Part shown: piece by piece, positions 9,001-17,400 of the stretch
Layout: each line of letters opens with the position of its first letter
How positions within the stretch are numbered: position 1 is the stretch's first letter
Assembly: GCF_014279995.1 (NCBI RefSeq)
Contig: NZ_CP047935.1
Span: 3,121,494-3,185,493 of the forward strand
Direction of reading: 5' to 3'
DNA length: 64,000 nt
From: Synechococcus sp. BIOS-E4-1
GTDB taxonomy: Bacteria > Cyanobacteriota > Cyanobacteriia > PCC-6307 > Cyanobiaceae
The notes under the pieces: model-generated
What the model was told of the DNA's origin: nothing
Database searches by the model: none
Seen by the model: the letters and a program-made list of their open reading frames with translations, nothing else
Program-made: the position numbers and the translations under genes

Positions 9001-11867
9001 GTGATGAAGCCGTCACCCTCACCGATACCTCACTCGCCGCATCAGTCCTCAACACACTCGACGACAACACATCCGGCAGCGTCAATGCCAGCTCCGTCAA
9101 CACACTCTCAGGTGCTGCCACTGACCTGAACACCGCCTACTCCTCCTCCGGCATCAGCAATCTCGGCGATGAAAATCTCAACGTCAGCACAGGAACAGCA
9201 ACAACCTCGGAAGCCAACACTCTCGCAGCTGCCACAACCGGCGTGGTCACGGCAACCATCTCAGATGGCGATATGGCGACACTCGCTGGACTCAATGAAA
9301 CCGGAAATGCTTACTCCATCTCCGTTACCGATTCATCCGTTTCAACCTCTGCGTTGAACAATCTTGGCAACAAAACCACGGTCGCCATCAATGCCACCGA
9401 TATCAACAAACTCACTGGAACTGCGGCAGACCTCATCACCCTCTATGTCTCCTCAGGCTTCAGCAATCTCGGCAGTGAAATAATCACCCTTACCGATACA
9501 TCGCTCGCTGCATCAATTCTCAACAGACTCGATGGCAACACAAGCGGCAGCATCGATGCCGGAACCATCAATACACTCAGCGGCACAGCCGCAGATCTCA
9601 ACGCAGCTTATACCTCCTCGGGCATCAGCAATCTCGGCGATGAGGCAGTGACTCTCATTGACACCACCCTTGCAGCGTCAATCCTCAACACATTAGATGG
9701 ACATACAACGGGCATCATCAATGCCAGCTCCATCAGTGAACTGACTGGCAGCGAAAGTGATATCGCAACAAGCTACGCATCAGACGGCATCAGCAATCTC
9801 AACAAGGACGCAGAAACTCGCACACCTTCCATTGCACTCTCATCGGCGGTGAGATCACTCAAGCGAGGACAAACAGCCGAAATAATCTTCACCCTCTCTA
9901 GTCCATCGAGTGATTTCACCGAATCTGATCTCACCTATTCGGGTGGCTCTATCTCAAACTTCTCCGGCTCTGGAACCAATTACAGCGCCAGATTCACACC
10001 AGCCATCGACAGCACAGATGATGGAATGATCTGTGTTAAGTCGAATAAATTCTGCAATTCATTGGGCAACTTCAATCGCGATGGATCAGAAACAGACAAC
10101 GTTCTCGTGTTTACAGTTAACACCATAGACACTGACGAAAAATCAGAACCCACAGAGTCAGACAACACAATCGCTTCAAAAAAAGGAGCCAACTCTGGAA
10201 CTTCAGAGAAAGAAACCAACTCAGCCAACTTGGAAACCTCAAAAAAGGGAGTCGATTCAGATAACGATGGCGTCGAAGATGTAATTGAACGCGAAATCAA
10301 TCCCGTGAGTCAACTGCCCTGGGACCATAATGATGATGGCATTCCAGACTTCAAACAAAGAGATGTCGCCACGTTCCCATCCTCTAACAATGGGAGATCA
10401 AGCCTCACTTTGATCAAGAACACACTGCTTGATCAAGCGACAAAAGCTGGTGGAGCACTAATCTCACACATCGCACTTCGCTTCCAGGGAATCAAAAGAG
10501 AAGCAGAGCGTATTAAAGGAGACAGCATCAACGCACTGAATCAGCTCACCCGAAGAAACAACAACAGTCAAACGCAAGAAAGCACGAACTCAGTCCTGAA
10601 TACAACCGATCAAGTGGGATTCCGACTCGTCCCTGAAGTGATCGTCGACGGGGACGTTTCCAAATCCGAAAGTGCCGCCTACAGGGATACCGCTAACCAA
10701 CAATTTGCAAATGCCATTCATCGCGTTGATTATCGCTTCGATAACGATGAATCCCTATGGAACGCACTGATCAAACCGGATGCATCCGGTCAACTGCGCT
10801 TCTTTGGTTTCGACCCGATCACAGGCCTCGGAGGGATCCTCATGGATCGAGATGGCGATGGCAGGCCAGATGGAGCAACCTTGTTCCTTCGAGACAACGG
10901 CCCCGGAGACCTCAACCCCGACCCATTCATCATCGAAGACCCGATCGGGGCGGCTGAGCTGCAAAGTCCGCCCAGGCTGACCACCACAGCAGATGGGCTT
11001 GGCCTCACCGTTGAAGGACCGGAGGGGCTGGGCCTCTGGATCAGACTTAACACTGAAAGTGCTGCCGAAGAATGGCAAGACAGCCTCCTATTGATCAGCA
11101 ATGAACGAAACCGAATTGGTGAAATCGGAGCAACCATTGATCATCAAAATCTCGGTCGCAGTGAGATCTACCTACAAGCTGGAGAAGAGCTGCGATTCCA
11201 GAACTCAAGCAACGAGAACACAGACCAAACCTCTCTTGCGATCAAGCTTCAAGAGAGCAATGAGAATGGAACTTGGTCGTTACTGCTCAATGAAGAATCT
11301 GGATTTTCGAGCCAGGAGACCAACAAACTAGAAATCTCCATCAGCGGCCATCTGACGCCGGAAAACCTTGACAACTTCCTGATAGCTCGCTCGCAAAGCT
11401 CTCTACAAACTGGCGTTCTTAACCTGCAGGCTCTACACCAAGACATGGTGACTCTGAGAGTCGAAGCAAGCAGCGAATCCGGATCACAAAACCGACTCGC
11501 CTTCATACGCTTCGATGACGACAGCGAAGTCTTGAGTGTCAACGGAGTCAAGGCTGATGGAAGTGATGCCTTCCAGAATATGGTTCGACAATCACTTATC
11601 AATCCCAACGAAGAACAAATTGATCTCACTGGAAACGAAACAACAAGTCTGGAATGGACCATCAAATCCAGCGAATACGGCCTTTACGCCCCTGTCCTGA
11701 TTACCAGCGATGGATTAATCTATACAGCTAACAATGCTTCCGCTAACAGCACGCCAAACAATCTCAAGATTTTAGGAATGAATCACTTCGGCTTCGAAGA
11801 CAATCAGCAAAGCGAAAGTAATCAATGGGATTACAATGATGTTACTGTTCAAATTTCTGTAATTTAA
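3..11867 (+). CDS. Giant 55-residue-repeat surface protein, 5' end outside window
   Basis: The frame is open from base 3, so the gene starts upstream of the window; 3954 residues are visible. Most of it is tandem 55-residue repeats (LTDTSL, VLNTLDG, INTLSG, LNTAY, GISNLG, DEAVT). Longer variant units carry VNVNSG, SQANALA and ISDGDMATLAG. Degenerate, AT-richer units lie at about 1840-2390 and 4680-4920. Five FG-GAP/propeller-like units (SVSLSSDGS, VAIGA, GHTRIY) interrupt the array at 5863-6715. A bacterial Ig-like domain follows at about 9823-10140, then Asp-rich calcium-binding-like segments (DSDNDGVEDV, DHNDDGIPDF) at 10251-10370. The last 300 residues form a domain ending in FGFED and WDYNDV, resembling DUF4114. 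The same end domain is seen in the protein at 35278-44286. Repeats of this kind occur in very large secreted or surface proteins of marine cyanobacteria. Adhesion or cell-surface function is inferred; no enzyme motif was seen. Confidence 0.85.
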   Translation, partial: NTLDGKTTDAINASNITTLTGAAADLNTAYTSSGISNLGNEAVTLNDTSLNASVLNALDGRTSGAINANSINTLTGSAADLITAYDSGGINGLGNEAVNVNSGTASTSQANALAADTSGVVTATISDGDMATLAGLSETGNAYTINITDNSVAAAALNTLDGKTSVAINASNITSLTGAAADLNTAYTANGSSITGLGNEAATLADTSLAVSVLNDLDGNTSGTINAGSINSLSGTAADLITAYDSGGINGLGNEAINVNSGSASTAQANALAADTSGVVTATISDGDMATLAGLSETGNAYTITITDNSVAAAALNTLDSKTTVAINASNITTLTGAAADLNTAYTANSNGSINGLGNEAATLSDTSLAVSVLNTLDSNTTGAINASSINTLTGTAADLNTAYASSGISGLANEAITLSDTTLNASVLNDLDGNTSGAINAGSINTLTGTAADLITVYAANGSGITGLGNEAVNVSSGTASTSQANALAAATSGVVTATISDGDMATLAGITETGNAYSITITETSVAASALNILDGKTSVAINAGNITTLTGAAADLNTAYTANGNGSINGLGNEAATLSDTTLAVSVLNDLDGNTSGAIDASSINTLTSDDYNSLNTAYTAAGSGAITGLGNEAITVNNRIRASEANTLNGHTSGVVTATVTDSNGTSALLVSNALTLNGTGNAYSIFIRDRTVATTDLLSIDALTTVTINATRITRLTGTYASIISTYAAETAGTISGLGSNCSFTASGSITVAEANTLSGLISHGSRSLTATISNGDMATLAGISESGHNLSITITDTSVAAAALNTLDGKTDTTINASNITTLTGTAADLNTAYASSGISGLNNEAVTLSDTSLSASVLNTLDSNTSGTINASSIDTLSGAAADLNTAYTSAGISGLSDEAITLTDTSLAASILNALDGHTSGTINAGSINTLSGNAADLITAYASSGISGLNDEAISVSSGIVTTAQANTLSAATSAVVTATIADGDMATLAGLTETGNAYTITITDTSVAASALNTLDGKTTVSINAGNITTLTGAAADLNTAYTANGNGSISGLGNEAATLSDTSLAVSVLNILDGRTSGSIDAGTINTLTGTAADLNTAYTSGGISNLGNEAVTLSDTTLAVSVLNDLDGNTSGTINANSINTLTGAAADLNTAYTANANGSISGLNNEAVTLSDTSLAVSVLNNLDGNTSGTINANTINTLTGSAADLITAYDSGGINGLANEAVTLTDTTLTVSVLNALDGRTSGTINANSINTLTGAATDLITAFASGGINNLGATAVNVNSGSASTSQANNLAAATSGVVTATLSDGDMDTLAGLTETGNAYSITITDNSVAAAALNTLDGKTTVAINASNITTLTGAAADLNTAYTGNGNGSITGLGNEAATLSDTSLAVSVLNDLDGNTSGAINANSINTLTGSAADLNTAYDSGGISNLGNEAVTLTDSSLAVSVLNALDGRTSGSINANSINTLSGTAADLISTYAANGSGISGLGNEAVNVNSGTASTTQANSLAADTSGVVTATISEGDMATLADLTETSNAYAVTITDTRVNADELNTLNSKTTVNIDCGNITQIVGAISDIATAYTSGGFTGLGDEEIIFTFANIQADLLNAIDAANSRVINASGVASLTGSASDLNTAYASSGVSGLGNEPVTLTDSSLSASVLNTLDGNTSGTIDASSINTLTGTATDLNTAYASNAAGGISNLGNEAVTLSDSSLTATVLNNLDGNTSGTIDASSINTLTGTATDLNTAYTSAGISGLNNEAITLTDTSLTASVLNTLDGRTSGTINASSINTLAGTAADLNTAYTSAGISGLNNEAITLTDTSLTASVLNTLDGRTSGAINASSINTLSGTAADLNTAYGSSGISNLGDEAVTLTDTSLAVSVLNTLDGNTSASVNASSVNTLSGTAADLKTAYDSSGISGLGNEAVTITDTSLAGSVSFTQLGPDIDGEAANDYSGRSVSLSSDGSTVAIGAYGNDGNGTNSGHTRIYQWDSASSSWNQRGSDIDGEAAGDYSGFSVSLSSDGSIVAIGAYNNDGNGSSSGHTRIYKWDGSSWNQRGSDIDGEATSDLSGLGVSLSSDGSTVAIGAYGNDGNGSNSGHTRIYKWDGSSWHQRGSDIDGEATSDYSGFSVSLSSDGSIVAIGAYRNDGNGSNSGHTRIYQWNSASSSWNQRGSDIDGEATGDLSGLGVSLSSDGSTVAIGALGNDGSAGNAGHVRVFDLGNQITLTASVLNTLDGNTSGTIDASNITTLTGAAAELNTTYASSGISNLGNEAITLTDTSLTASVLNTLDGHTSGSIDANSINTLSGAAAEINTAYASSGISNLGNEAVTLTDTSLTASVLNTLDGHTSGTVNASSINTLTGTAADLNTAYASTGISNLGDEAVTLTDTSLTATVLNTLDSNTTGAINASSINTLSGAAAEINTAYASSGISNLGNEAVTLTDTTLAASVLNTLDGNTTGSIDASNINTLSGVAAELNTSYASSGISNLGNEAVTLTDTTLAASVLNTLDGHTSGSINANSINTLSGAAAELNTTYASSGISNLGKEAVTLTDTTLTASVLNTLDGRTSGTINANSINTLTGTAADLNIAYASSGISNLGNEAVTLTDTSLAASVLNTLDGNTTGSINANSINSLTGTAADLINAYSSSGISGLNDEALTLSGASFTASILNSLDGHTTGVINAGSINTLFGSASDLISAYSSSGINTLGDEAITLIDTSLSASVLNNLASKTSGNINAFIINTLTGTAAELNTAYTSTGISNLGNEAVTLTDTSLTASVLNTLDGNTSGSVNATSINTLSGAAADLNTAYASSGISNLGDEAVTLTDTSLAASVLNTLDGNTSGSINASSINTLSGAAADLNTAYASSGISNLGDEAVTLTDTSLAASVLNTLNGNTSGSVNANSVNTLTGAAADLNTAYASTGISNLGNEAVTLTDTSLAATVLNTLDGNTSGSVNANSINTLAGSAADLNTAYSSTGISNLGDEAVTLTDTSLAASVLNTLDDNTSGSVNASSVNTLSGAATDLNTAYSSSGISNLGDENLNVSTGTATTSEANTLAAATTGVVTATISDGDMATLAGLNETGNAYSISVTDSSVSTSALNNLGNKTTVAINATDINKLTGTAADLITLYVSSGFSNLGSEIITLTDTSLAASILNRLDGNTSGSIDAGTINTLSGTAADLNAAYTSSGISNLGDEAVTLIDTTLAASILNTLDGHTTGIINASSISELTGSESDIATSYASDGISNLNKDAETRTPSIALSSAVRSLKRGQTAEIIFTLSSPSSDFTESDLTYSGGSISNFSGSGTNYSARFTPAIDSTDDGMICVKSNKFCNSLGNFNRDGSETDNVLVFTVNTIDTDEKSEPTESDNTIASKKGANSGTSEKETNSANLETSKKGVDSDNDGVEDVIEREINPVSQLPWDHNDDGIPDFKQRDVATFPSSNNGRSSLTLIKNTLLDQATKAGGALISHIALRFQGIKREAERIKGDSINALNQLTRRNNNSQTQESTNSVLNTTDQVGFRLVPEVIVDGDVSKSESAAYRDTANQQFANAIHRVDYRFDNDESLWNALIKPDASGQLRFFGFDPITGLGGILMDRDGDGRPDGATLFLRDNGPGDLNPDPFIIEDPIGAAELQSPPRLTTTADGLGLTVEGPEGLGLWIRLNTESAAEEWQDSLLLISNERNRIGEIGATIDHQNLGRSEIYLQAGEELRFQNSSNENTDQTSLAIKLQESNENGTWSLLLNEESGFSSQETNKLEISISGHLTPENLDNFLIARSQSSLQTGVLNLQALHQDMVTLRVEASSESGSQNRLAFIRFDDDSEVLSVNGVKADGSDAFQNMVRQSLINPNEEQIDLTGNETTSLEWTIKSSEYGLYAPVLITSDGLIYTANNASANSTPNNLKILGMNHFGFEDNQQSESNQWDYNDVTVQISVI
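5886..6715 (+). repeat. Five FG-GAP-like units in giant gene (copy A)
   Basis: Units begin with DIDGEA at 5886, 6060, 6228, 6396 and 6570, spaced 174, 168, 168 and 174 bp (58 or 56 residues). Each has an SLSSDGS strand, an AIGA strand and most have GHTRIYxW. The units are almost identical in DNA. The block replaces part of a 55-residue unit: LTDTSLAGS runs into it, and TLTASVLNTLDG resumes after it. It therefore looks like an insertion into the repeat array. Confidence 0.8.
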
Positions 11868-12522
11868 TTCGCATTAAATCCAAATTATTCATTAATGGAT
11901 GGAACAGCCATAAGCCTGCTTCACTTCAACGATTTTGGGCGCCAGGAGAAGCAACAGAAGCCTGGAGCGCTTGAAAAACATCAATCCGCTGGGCAGTTGA
12001 GCCAGACCGGCGATGCTGCCTTTATCAGCAACTCAATGATACGGCTCAAAGAGACTAGGCAGGCTGGAAAACCGAAAAACCCGATCAGCTCACCAATACT
12101 TTGTTTACTGCTGAGAAACTCAAAACAGACAAAGCATGACCAGTGGCAAACGGAAAAACCTCCACCAAGCCAGTATCGAATGCCTGCCTAAGGGTGTGAA
12201 CAACACAGCAAACCAGAACCCACCAACTGCCTAATCCAGGGCGAGATCTGGGGCTGAAACCTACAAAGTTGAGATCAATCGCCCCCACAGGGATCACCAG
12301 TCGTGAGCCAGCGGGCAGTGCGATCCCAGCAACGACAAGGCGACCCGAACAAATCTGCACATGAATTTCTCGCACGATCAGGCCCATACAGACGTTGGCA
12401 ATGCTTGGAAATAGCTAAAAATTAGGTGAGTGATTGCTGAAACGATCCGGGATGCCCATAGCTGCAGCTGGTTACGTCGTAATCATCAGGAGCTTGCTGC
12501 GCCTTAACAGAGGGAAGGTGCA
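11868..12522 (+). other. Intergenic stretch without a recognisable gene (copy A)
   Basis: About 650 bp lie between the giant-gene stop and the next ribosome binding site. A 98-codon plus-strand frame (11895-12191) and a 100-codon minus-strand frame (12085-12387) are open, but neither shows a recognisable domain. I treat both as unsupported. The stretch probably holds decayed sequence plus the promoter region of the remnant at 12523. Confidence 0.5.
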
Positions 12523-13150
12523 ATGAGAAATCCAAGCGATGCGTCATCAGGCGAGAAGCCAGAAGTTGCGGCTGGGAGTAGCCAAAGAGAAAACACAACT
12601 AACGGAGACTGCACGGATCCTTGCCAACCAGCCGGAATTCAGCACAACCCCAACGAAGCCACTCCACCAAGAGCTACCCAGAATTCCCCCCAGCAGATCT
12701 CAGAGCAGACAACCCACCCCATTGATGTTGACAGCGGAATAGGCCACACCCTTTCTGAACATGAAAACGCATGGCAAAGCAGCCTGCACAGAGCAGCAAA
12801 AAATGGCGATCTAATTTCCTCAGGCAAAATAGCCCTAAACCTACTAGAAATACCCGCAAAGCTGCAAGAAATCAACGCCCAGCTAGCAGAACAAAACTAC
12901 TCATTACTTCCCGAGATTGTTCTGCTTGCAAGCTAAAAGATGTACGGCCGCAGCGGCGCGTACTCTTCGACAAATGGCAAGATTTTTCTGAACCAAGACT
13001 GGCTCAAAACGGCATCATTTAAAGATACCACCAGAGTGCTGAATGAAGAGCTTGGCCACCACTTTGATCGGATACTAAAAAGCAAAGACACAAAAGGCGA
13101 CGAAGGGGAATATTTCGCTGAATTGCTTGCGCGAAGCGATCGAAACCAAC
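12523..13150 (+). pseudogene. Remnant of large-protein N-terminal region, interrupted by TAA (copy A)
   Basis: An ATG at 12523 follows a good ribosome binding site (GAGGGAAGG). It opens a 137-codon frame ending with TAA at 12934-12936. The same frame then continues at once with MYGRSGAYSS, IFLNQDWL, EELGHHFD (13045-13068) and GDEGEYFAELL. In my recollection this tract (an NQDWL strand, an EELGHH helix, then GDEGE) belongs to the N-terminal part of large calcium-binding repeat proteins of marine Synechococcus. EELGHH resembles, but does not match, an HExxH zinc site. After about 13140 the frame loses sense and the AraC gene begins in another frame. This is most simply a nonsense-mutated, 3'-truncated gene. 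Readthrough cannot be excluded. The origin of the first 137 codons is unknown. Confidence 0.6.
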
Positions 13151-13207
13151 TAGAACCTGTTTCTCAGCGGGACGCGGCGGCCCAAGCCCTGCACGCTGGC
13201 CATTCCA

Positions 13208-13957
13208 TTGACGGACGCCATAGCGGATCAGCCGTACCGCGCCCAGGGAATTCCCATGCCTTGGCCAGGCTTGATGGGCTACAAACGAACGCTGAGCGAT
13301 TTCGATCTCAGCGTGCCTGCCCAGGCAACACTGGCAACTTTGGTGATCGGCAAGGAAGCCTTGCTGGAACGCCATGCACAGCATGGAGGTGGACCGCTGA
13401 TGCTGAAGCGCTGGGAGGGCACCAATCAGCTGGAAGTGCAGGTGGAACTGCGACGCCGCCTGCAGCAGCAACTCAACGATCTGGTGGAACGAGATCAGGA
13501 CACCTGGAAACCCGAAGAACCCGATCAGCTGATCGACACTGTGATTGGCTGCTTTGAAGCGCAAAACAGCCAAACCATGCACATCGCCACACGGGAGGAT
13601 CGCCATCAAGCCGCGATCGAGTTGCTGCACTGGTGTGCCAACAACACAAGCAAGTCGCTGTCCATGAATGCGCTCTCAGCCGAGCTGAATCAATCTCGGA
13701 CATCACTGTTTAAAGGAGCCAGGAAACACTTCGCCTGCACCCCTCTTGAGCTGCAACGATCGATCCGCATGGACAGGATTGGCCAACTACTGCTCAATCC
13801 AAGCCGACGCCGTGAGCTGGGGCTGAATGGCGTCGGAGCGATCGCATCGGCCGTGGGATTTACCAGCCGCAGCCACTTTGCACGGCGATACCAGCAGCAG
13901 TACGGCGAACCCCCACAAGCCACCCTGAACCGCAGCCGCGATGCGACGGACACCTGA
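13208..13957 (+). CDS. AraC-family regulator, N-terminally shortened (copy A)
   Basis: The product is 249 residues from a TTG at 13208; the first in-frame ATG is at about 13256, and an in-frame TAG at 13151 limits any extension. The C-terminal third has the double helix-turn-helix of AraC regulators: a first helix pair around NALSAELNQSRTSLFKGARK (about residue 153 on) and a second around IASAVGFTSRSHFARRYQQQ (about residue 211 on), ending YGEPPQATL. The N-terminal effector part is shorter than usual and abuts the remnant of a large protein, so the 5' end was probably lost. Lying just ahead of a giant surface-protein gene, it may regulate it. That is inference. A second identical copy is at 32917-33666, and a third, partial copy at 34705-35103. 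Confidence 0.65.
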   Translation: MTDAIADQPYRAQGIPMPWPGLMGYKRTLSDFDLSVPAQATLATLVIGKEALLERHAQHGGGPLMLKRWEGTNQLEVQVELRRRLQQQLNDLVERDQDTWKPEEPDQLIDTVIGCFEAQNSQTMHIATREDRHQAAIELLHWCANNTSKSLSMNALSAELNQSRTSLFKGARKHFACTPLELQRSIRMDRIGQLLLNPSRRRELGLNGVGAIASAVGFTSRSHFARRYQQQYGEPPQATLNRSRDATDT

Positions 13958-13978
13958 ACGATCAGGGATTGAAAAAAA

Positions 13979-13997
13979 TCCCGCACTTTTGGGATCA
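13979..13997 (+). promoter_or_regulatory. Conserved motif between AraC gene and giant gene (copy A)
   Basis: The motif tcccgcacttttgggatca begins 22 bp after the AraC stop codon. A matching element (16 of 19 bases) lies 31 bp after the third AraC stop at 35134-35152, upstream of the other giant gene. The surrounding sequence starts tgaacga in both places, so the two intergenic regions are paralogous. A short hairpin (gggatt, loop gaaaaa, aatccc; 13965-13982) overlaps its left edge. It could be an operator, part of a promoter or a weak terminator. Confidence 0.35.
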
Positions 13998-14063
13998 CGT
14001 TGCCCTTGGGATTGATGGGTTTTCTCCCAGAATTTGCTGAGACTTTCCTGAGTTGCTCCAGAC

Positions 14064-14399
14064 GTGACCGACACCACGCCTTCTGAAGCACCTGATGCCG
14101 TCGAAAGCTCAATCACATTGACGAACCAATCAATGTCGAACAAGCAGAAGACATCGACATTGGAACAAGAATCAAAATTTTTTGCGGACGCAACTACAAC
14201 AACCAAATTTATTAGAGCAGACATTTCGACGCTTCCCAAAGATCAATCCAATTTCTGTTTTGAGTCAAAATTAATTCACGCCAATATTTCTATAGCCAAA
14301 ACGTTTGTTGATACTACACGCAAACCATATCCCGCTGACTGGGCAACATTCTTTTCAACAAATCCAGGCAATCCGCCACTTTGCCTGTTGAAGAAATAA
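14064..14399 (+). CDS. Small hypothetical protein upstream of giant gene (copy A)
   Basis: A 111-codon frame starts at GTG 14064, with an alternative ATG at 14133 giving 89 residues. It ends 18 bp before the giant gene start. The sequence is Thr/Ser-rich and hydrophilic at the N-terminus, with no signal peptide, membrane segment or recognised domain. It is noticeably AT-richer than the repeat genes. It could be a small co-transcribed gene or a fortuitous frame in the leader of the giant gene. Confidence 0.35.
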   Translation: MTDTTPSEAPDAVESSITLTNQSMSNKQKTSTLEQESKFFADATTTTKFIRADISTLPKDQSNFCFESKLIHANISIAKTFVDTTRKPYPADWATFFSTNPGNPPLCLLKK

Positions 14400-14417
14400 A
14401 GCGAGAGAATAGATGCC

Positions 14418-17400
14418 ATGTCTTTAGTTACGGCAAACAATCTGATCAATACCTGGAACCTGAATGGCGGAAGCCTTGATGCAGCTTTTGTCAGCACAAT
14501 TCAAGGCAGTTTTGCAGACATCAATTACCTCTACAACTTGCCCAATCTGACAGGGCTTGGAGATGAAGCACACATCCTTGAGGACACATCCCTGGCCGTT
14601 GTGTCTCTCAACACACTGGACGGCAAAACCTCCGGCACCATCAATGCCAGCTCCATCAACACGCTCACCGGTAGCACCGCTGACCTGAATACTGCCTATG
14701 CATCAGGAGGCATCAGCAATCTCGGCAACGAGGCCGTCACCATCTCTGACACCAGCCTTGCTGTCTCTGTTCTCAACACACTCGATGGACGCACCTCTGG
14801 CGCCATCAATGCCAGCTCCATCAACACGCTCTCTGGCACTGCCGCTGACCTCAATACTGCTTACACATCAGGCGGCATCAGCAATCTCGGCAATGAAGCC
14901 GTCACCCTCACGGACACCTCTCTTGCTGCTTCCGTTCTCAATGCCCTCGACGGACACACCTCCGGTGCCATTAATGCCTCCTCCATCAACACACTCACCG
15001 GCAGCGCCGCTGATCTGATCACCGCCTACGACTCTGGTGGTATCACTGGCCTGGGCAATGAAGCGGTCAACGTCAACAGCGGCACTGCTTCAACGTCCCA
15101 AGCCAATGCCCTTGCCGTCGACACATCCGGGGTCGTCACCGCCACCATCTCCAATGGCGACATGGCCACCCTCGCCGGGCTCAGCGAAACCGGTAACGCC
15201 TACACCATCACCATCACCGACAACAGCGTTGCGGCCGCTGCTCTCAACACTCTCGATGGCAAAACCTCCGTTGCCATCAACGCCAGCAACATCACCACAC
15301 TCTCAGGCGGCGCCGCTGATCTGATCACCGCTTACGACTCCGGTGGCATCAACGGCCTGGGCAATGAAGCCGTCAATGTCAACAGCGGCACTGCCTCCAC
15401 CTCACAGGCCAATGCCCTCGCCGCCGGCACATCCGGCGTGGTCACCGCCACCATCTCCGATGGCGACATGGCCACCCTCGCCAGCATCACCGAAACAGGC
15501 AACGCCTACTCCATCACCATCACCGACAACAGCGTTGCTGCTGCTGCTCTCAACACTCTCGATGGCAAAACCTCCATTGCCATCAACGCCAGCAACATCA
15601 CCACCCTCACCGGTGCAGCCGCTGACCTCAACACCGCCTACACCGCCAATGGCAACGGCTCCATCTCTGGTCTCAACAACGAGGCCGTCACTCTTTCCGA
15701 CACCAGCCTCGCCGTCTCCGTCCTCAACACCCTCGATGGCAACACCTCCGGCACCATCAATGCCAGTTCCATCAACACTCTCACTGGTGCTACAGCAGAT
15801 CTCAACACCGCTTACGCATCAAGCGGCATCTCTGGCCTGAACGACGAGGCCATCACCCTTTCCGACACCACCCTCGCCGCATCCGTCCTCAACACCCTCG
15901 ATGGCCACACCTCCGGCAGCATCAATGCCAGCTCCATCAACACGCTTTCAGGCAACGCCGCAAACCTGATCACTGCCTACGCATCAGGAGGAATCACAGG
16001 TCTTGGCAATGAAGCGGTCAACGTCAACAGCGGCAGTGCGTCCACCGCCCAGGCCAACAACCTCGCTGCTGCCACTTCCGGTGTGGTCACCGCCACCGTC
16101 TCCGATGGCGACATGGCCACCCTTGCCGGTCTCAGCGAAACCGGCAACGCCTACACCATCACCATCACCGATAACAGTGTTGCCGCAGCTGCTCTCAACG
16201 CCCTCGACGGCAAAACCTCCGTTGCCATCAATGCCAGCAACATCACCACGCTCACGGGCACCGCAGTTGACATCAACACCGCTTACGCCGCCAATGGCTC
16301 CAGCATCGCCGGACTCGGCAATGAAGCTGCCACCCTCTCGGACTCATCCCTCGCCGTCTCCGTCCTCAACGATCTCGACGGCCATACCTCCGGCACCATC
16401 AATGCCGGCTCCATCAACACACTCACCGGCAGCGCCGCTGATCTGATCACCGCCTACGACTCTGGTGGCATCTCCGGCCTTGGTAATGAAACGGTCAATG
16501 TCAACAGCGGCAGCGCTTCCACCTCCCAGGCCAACAACCTCGCTGCTGCCACATCCGCTGTGGTCACCGCCACCATCTCCGATGGCGACATGGCCACACT
16601 CGCCGGGCTCACCGAAACCGGTAACGCCTACTCCATCACCGTCACCGACAACAGTGTTGCGGCCGCTGCTCTCAACACACTCGACGGCAAAACCTCCGTT
16701 GCCATCAATGCCAATGCCATCACCACACTTTCAGGCAGCGCTGCTGATCTGATCAGCGCCTACACCGCCAACAGCAACGGCTCCATCAACGGCCTGGGCA
16801 ATGAAGCCGTCAATGTCAACAGCGGCAGCGCTTCCACCTCCCAGGCCAATGCCCTCGCTGCCGCCACGTCCGCTGTCGTCACCGCCACCATCTCCGATGG
16901 CGACATGGCCACACTCGCCGGCATCAGCGAAACCGGCAACGCCTACTCCATCACCATCACCGACAACAGCGTTGCCGCAGCTGCTCTCAACACGCTCGAT
17001 GGCAAAACCTCCGTTGCCATCAACGCCAGCAACATCACCACCCTCACCGGTGCAGCAGCTGACCTCAACACCGCTTACACAGCCAACGGCAACGGCTCCA
17101 TCAACGGGCTCGGCAATGAAGCTGCCACCCTCTCGGACTCATCCCTCGCCGTCTCCGTCCTCAACGATCTCGACGGCCATACCTCCGGCACCATCAATGC
17201 CGGCTCCATCAACACACTCACCGGCAGCGCCGCTGATCTGATCACCGCCTACGACTCTGGTGGCATCTCCGGCCTTGGTAATGAAACGGTCAATGTCAAC
17301 AGCGGCAGCGCTTCCACCTCCCAGGCCAACAACCTCGCTGCTGCCACATCCGCTGTGGTCACCGCCACCATCTCCGATGGCGACATGGCCACACTCGCCG

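Larger units (their letters stand above)
891..14993 (+). repeat. Long direct repeat, copy A (14.1 kb)
   Basis: Every base checked here recurs 19,709 bp downstream at 20600-34702. The only differences I found are a900/c20609 and a909/g20618 beside the junction, c6965/a26674 (synonymous), and an AG to GA swap at 8513-8514/28222-28223 (Ala to Thr). Copy A spans most of the first giant gene, the intergenic remnant, the AraC gene, a small ORF and the first 192 codons of the second giant gene. Confidence 0.95.

Noticed and set aside
891-11867. Regular 165-bp direct repeats considered as a CRISPR-like or satellite array
   Set aside because: The repeats are coding, in frame, without short conserved repeats separated by unique spacers.
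12085-12387. 100-codon minus-strand frame (and copy at 31794-32096)
   Set aside because: No recognisable domain, no convincing ribosome binding site, in a decayed interval also open on the other strand.
13019-13630. 203-codon minus-strand frame over the AraC gene
   Set aside because: It lies antisense to a gene with clear helix-turn-helix motifs and shows no domain of its own.
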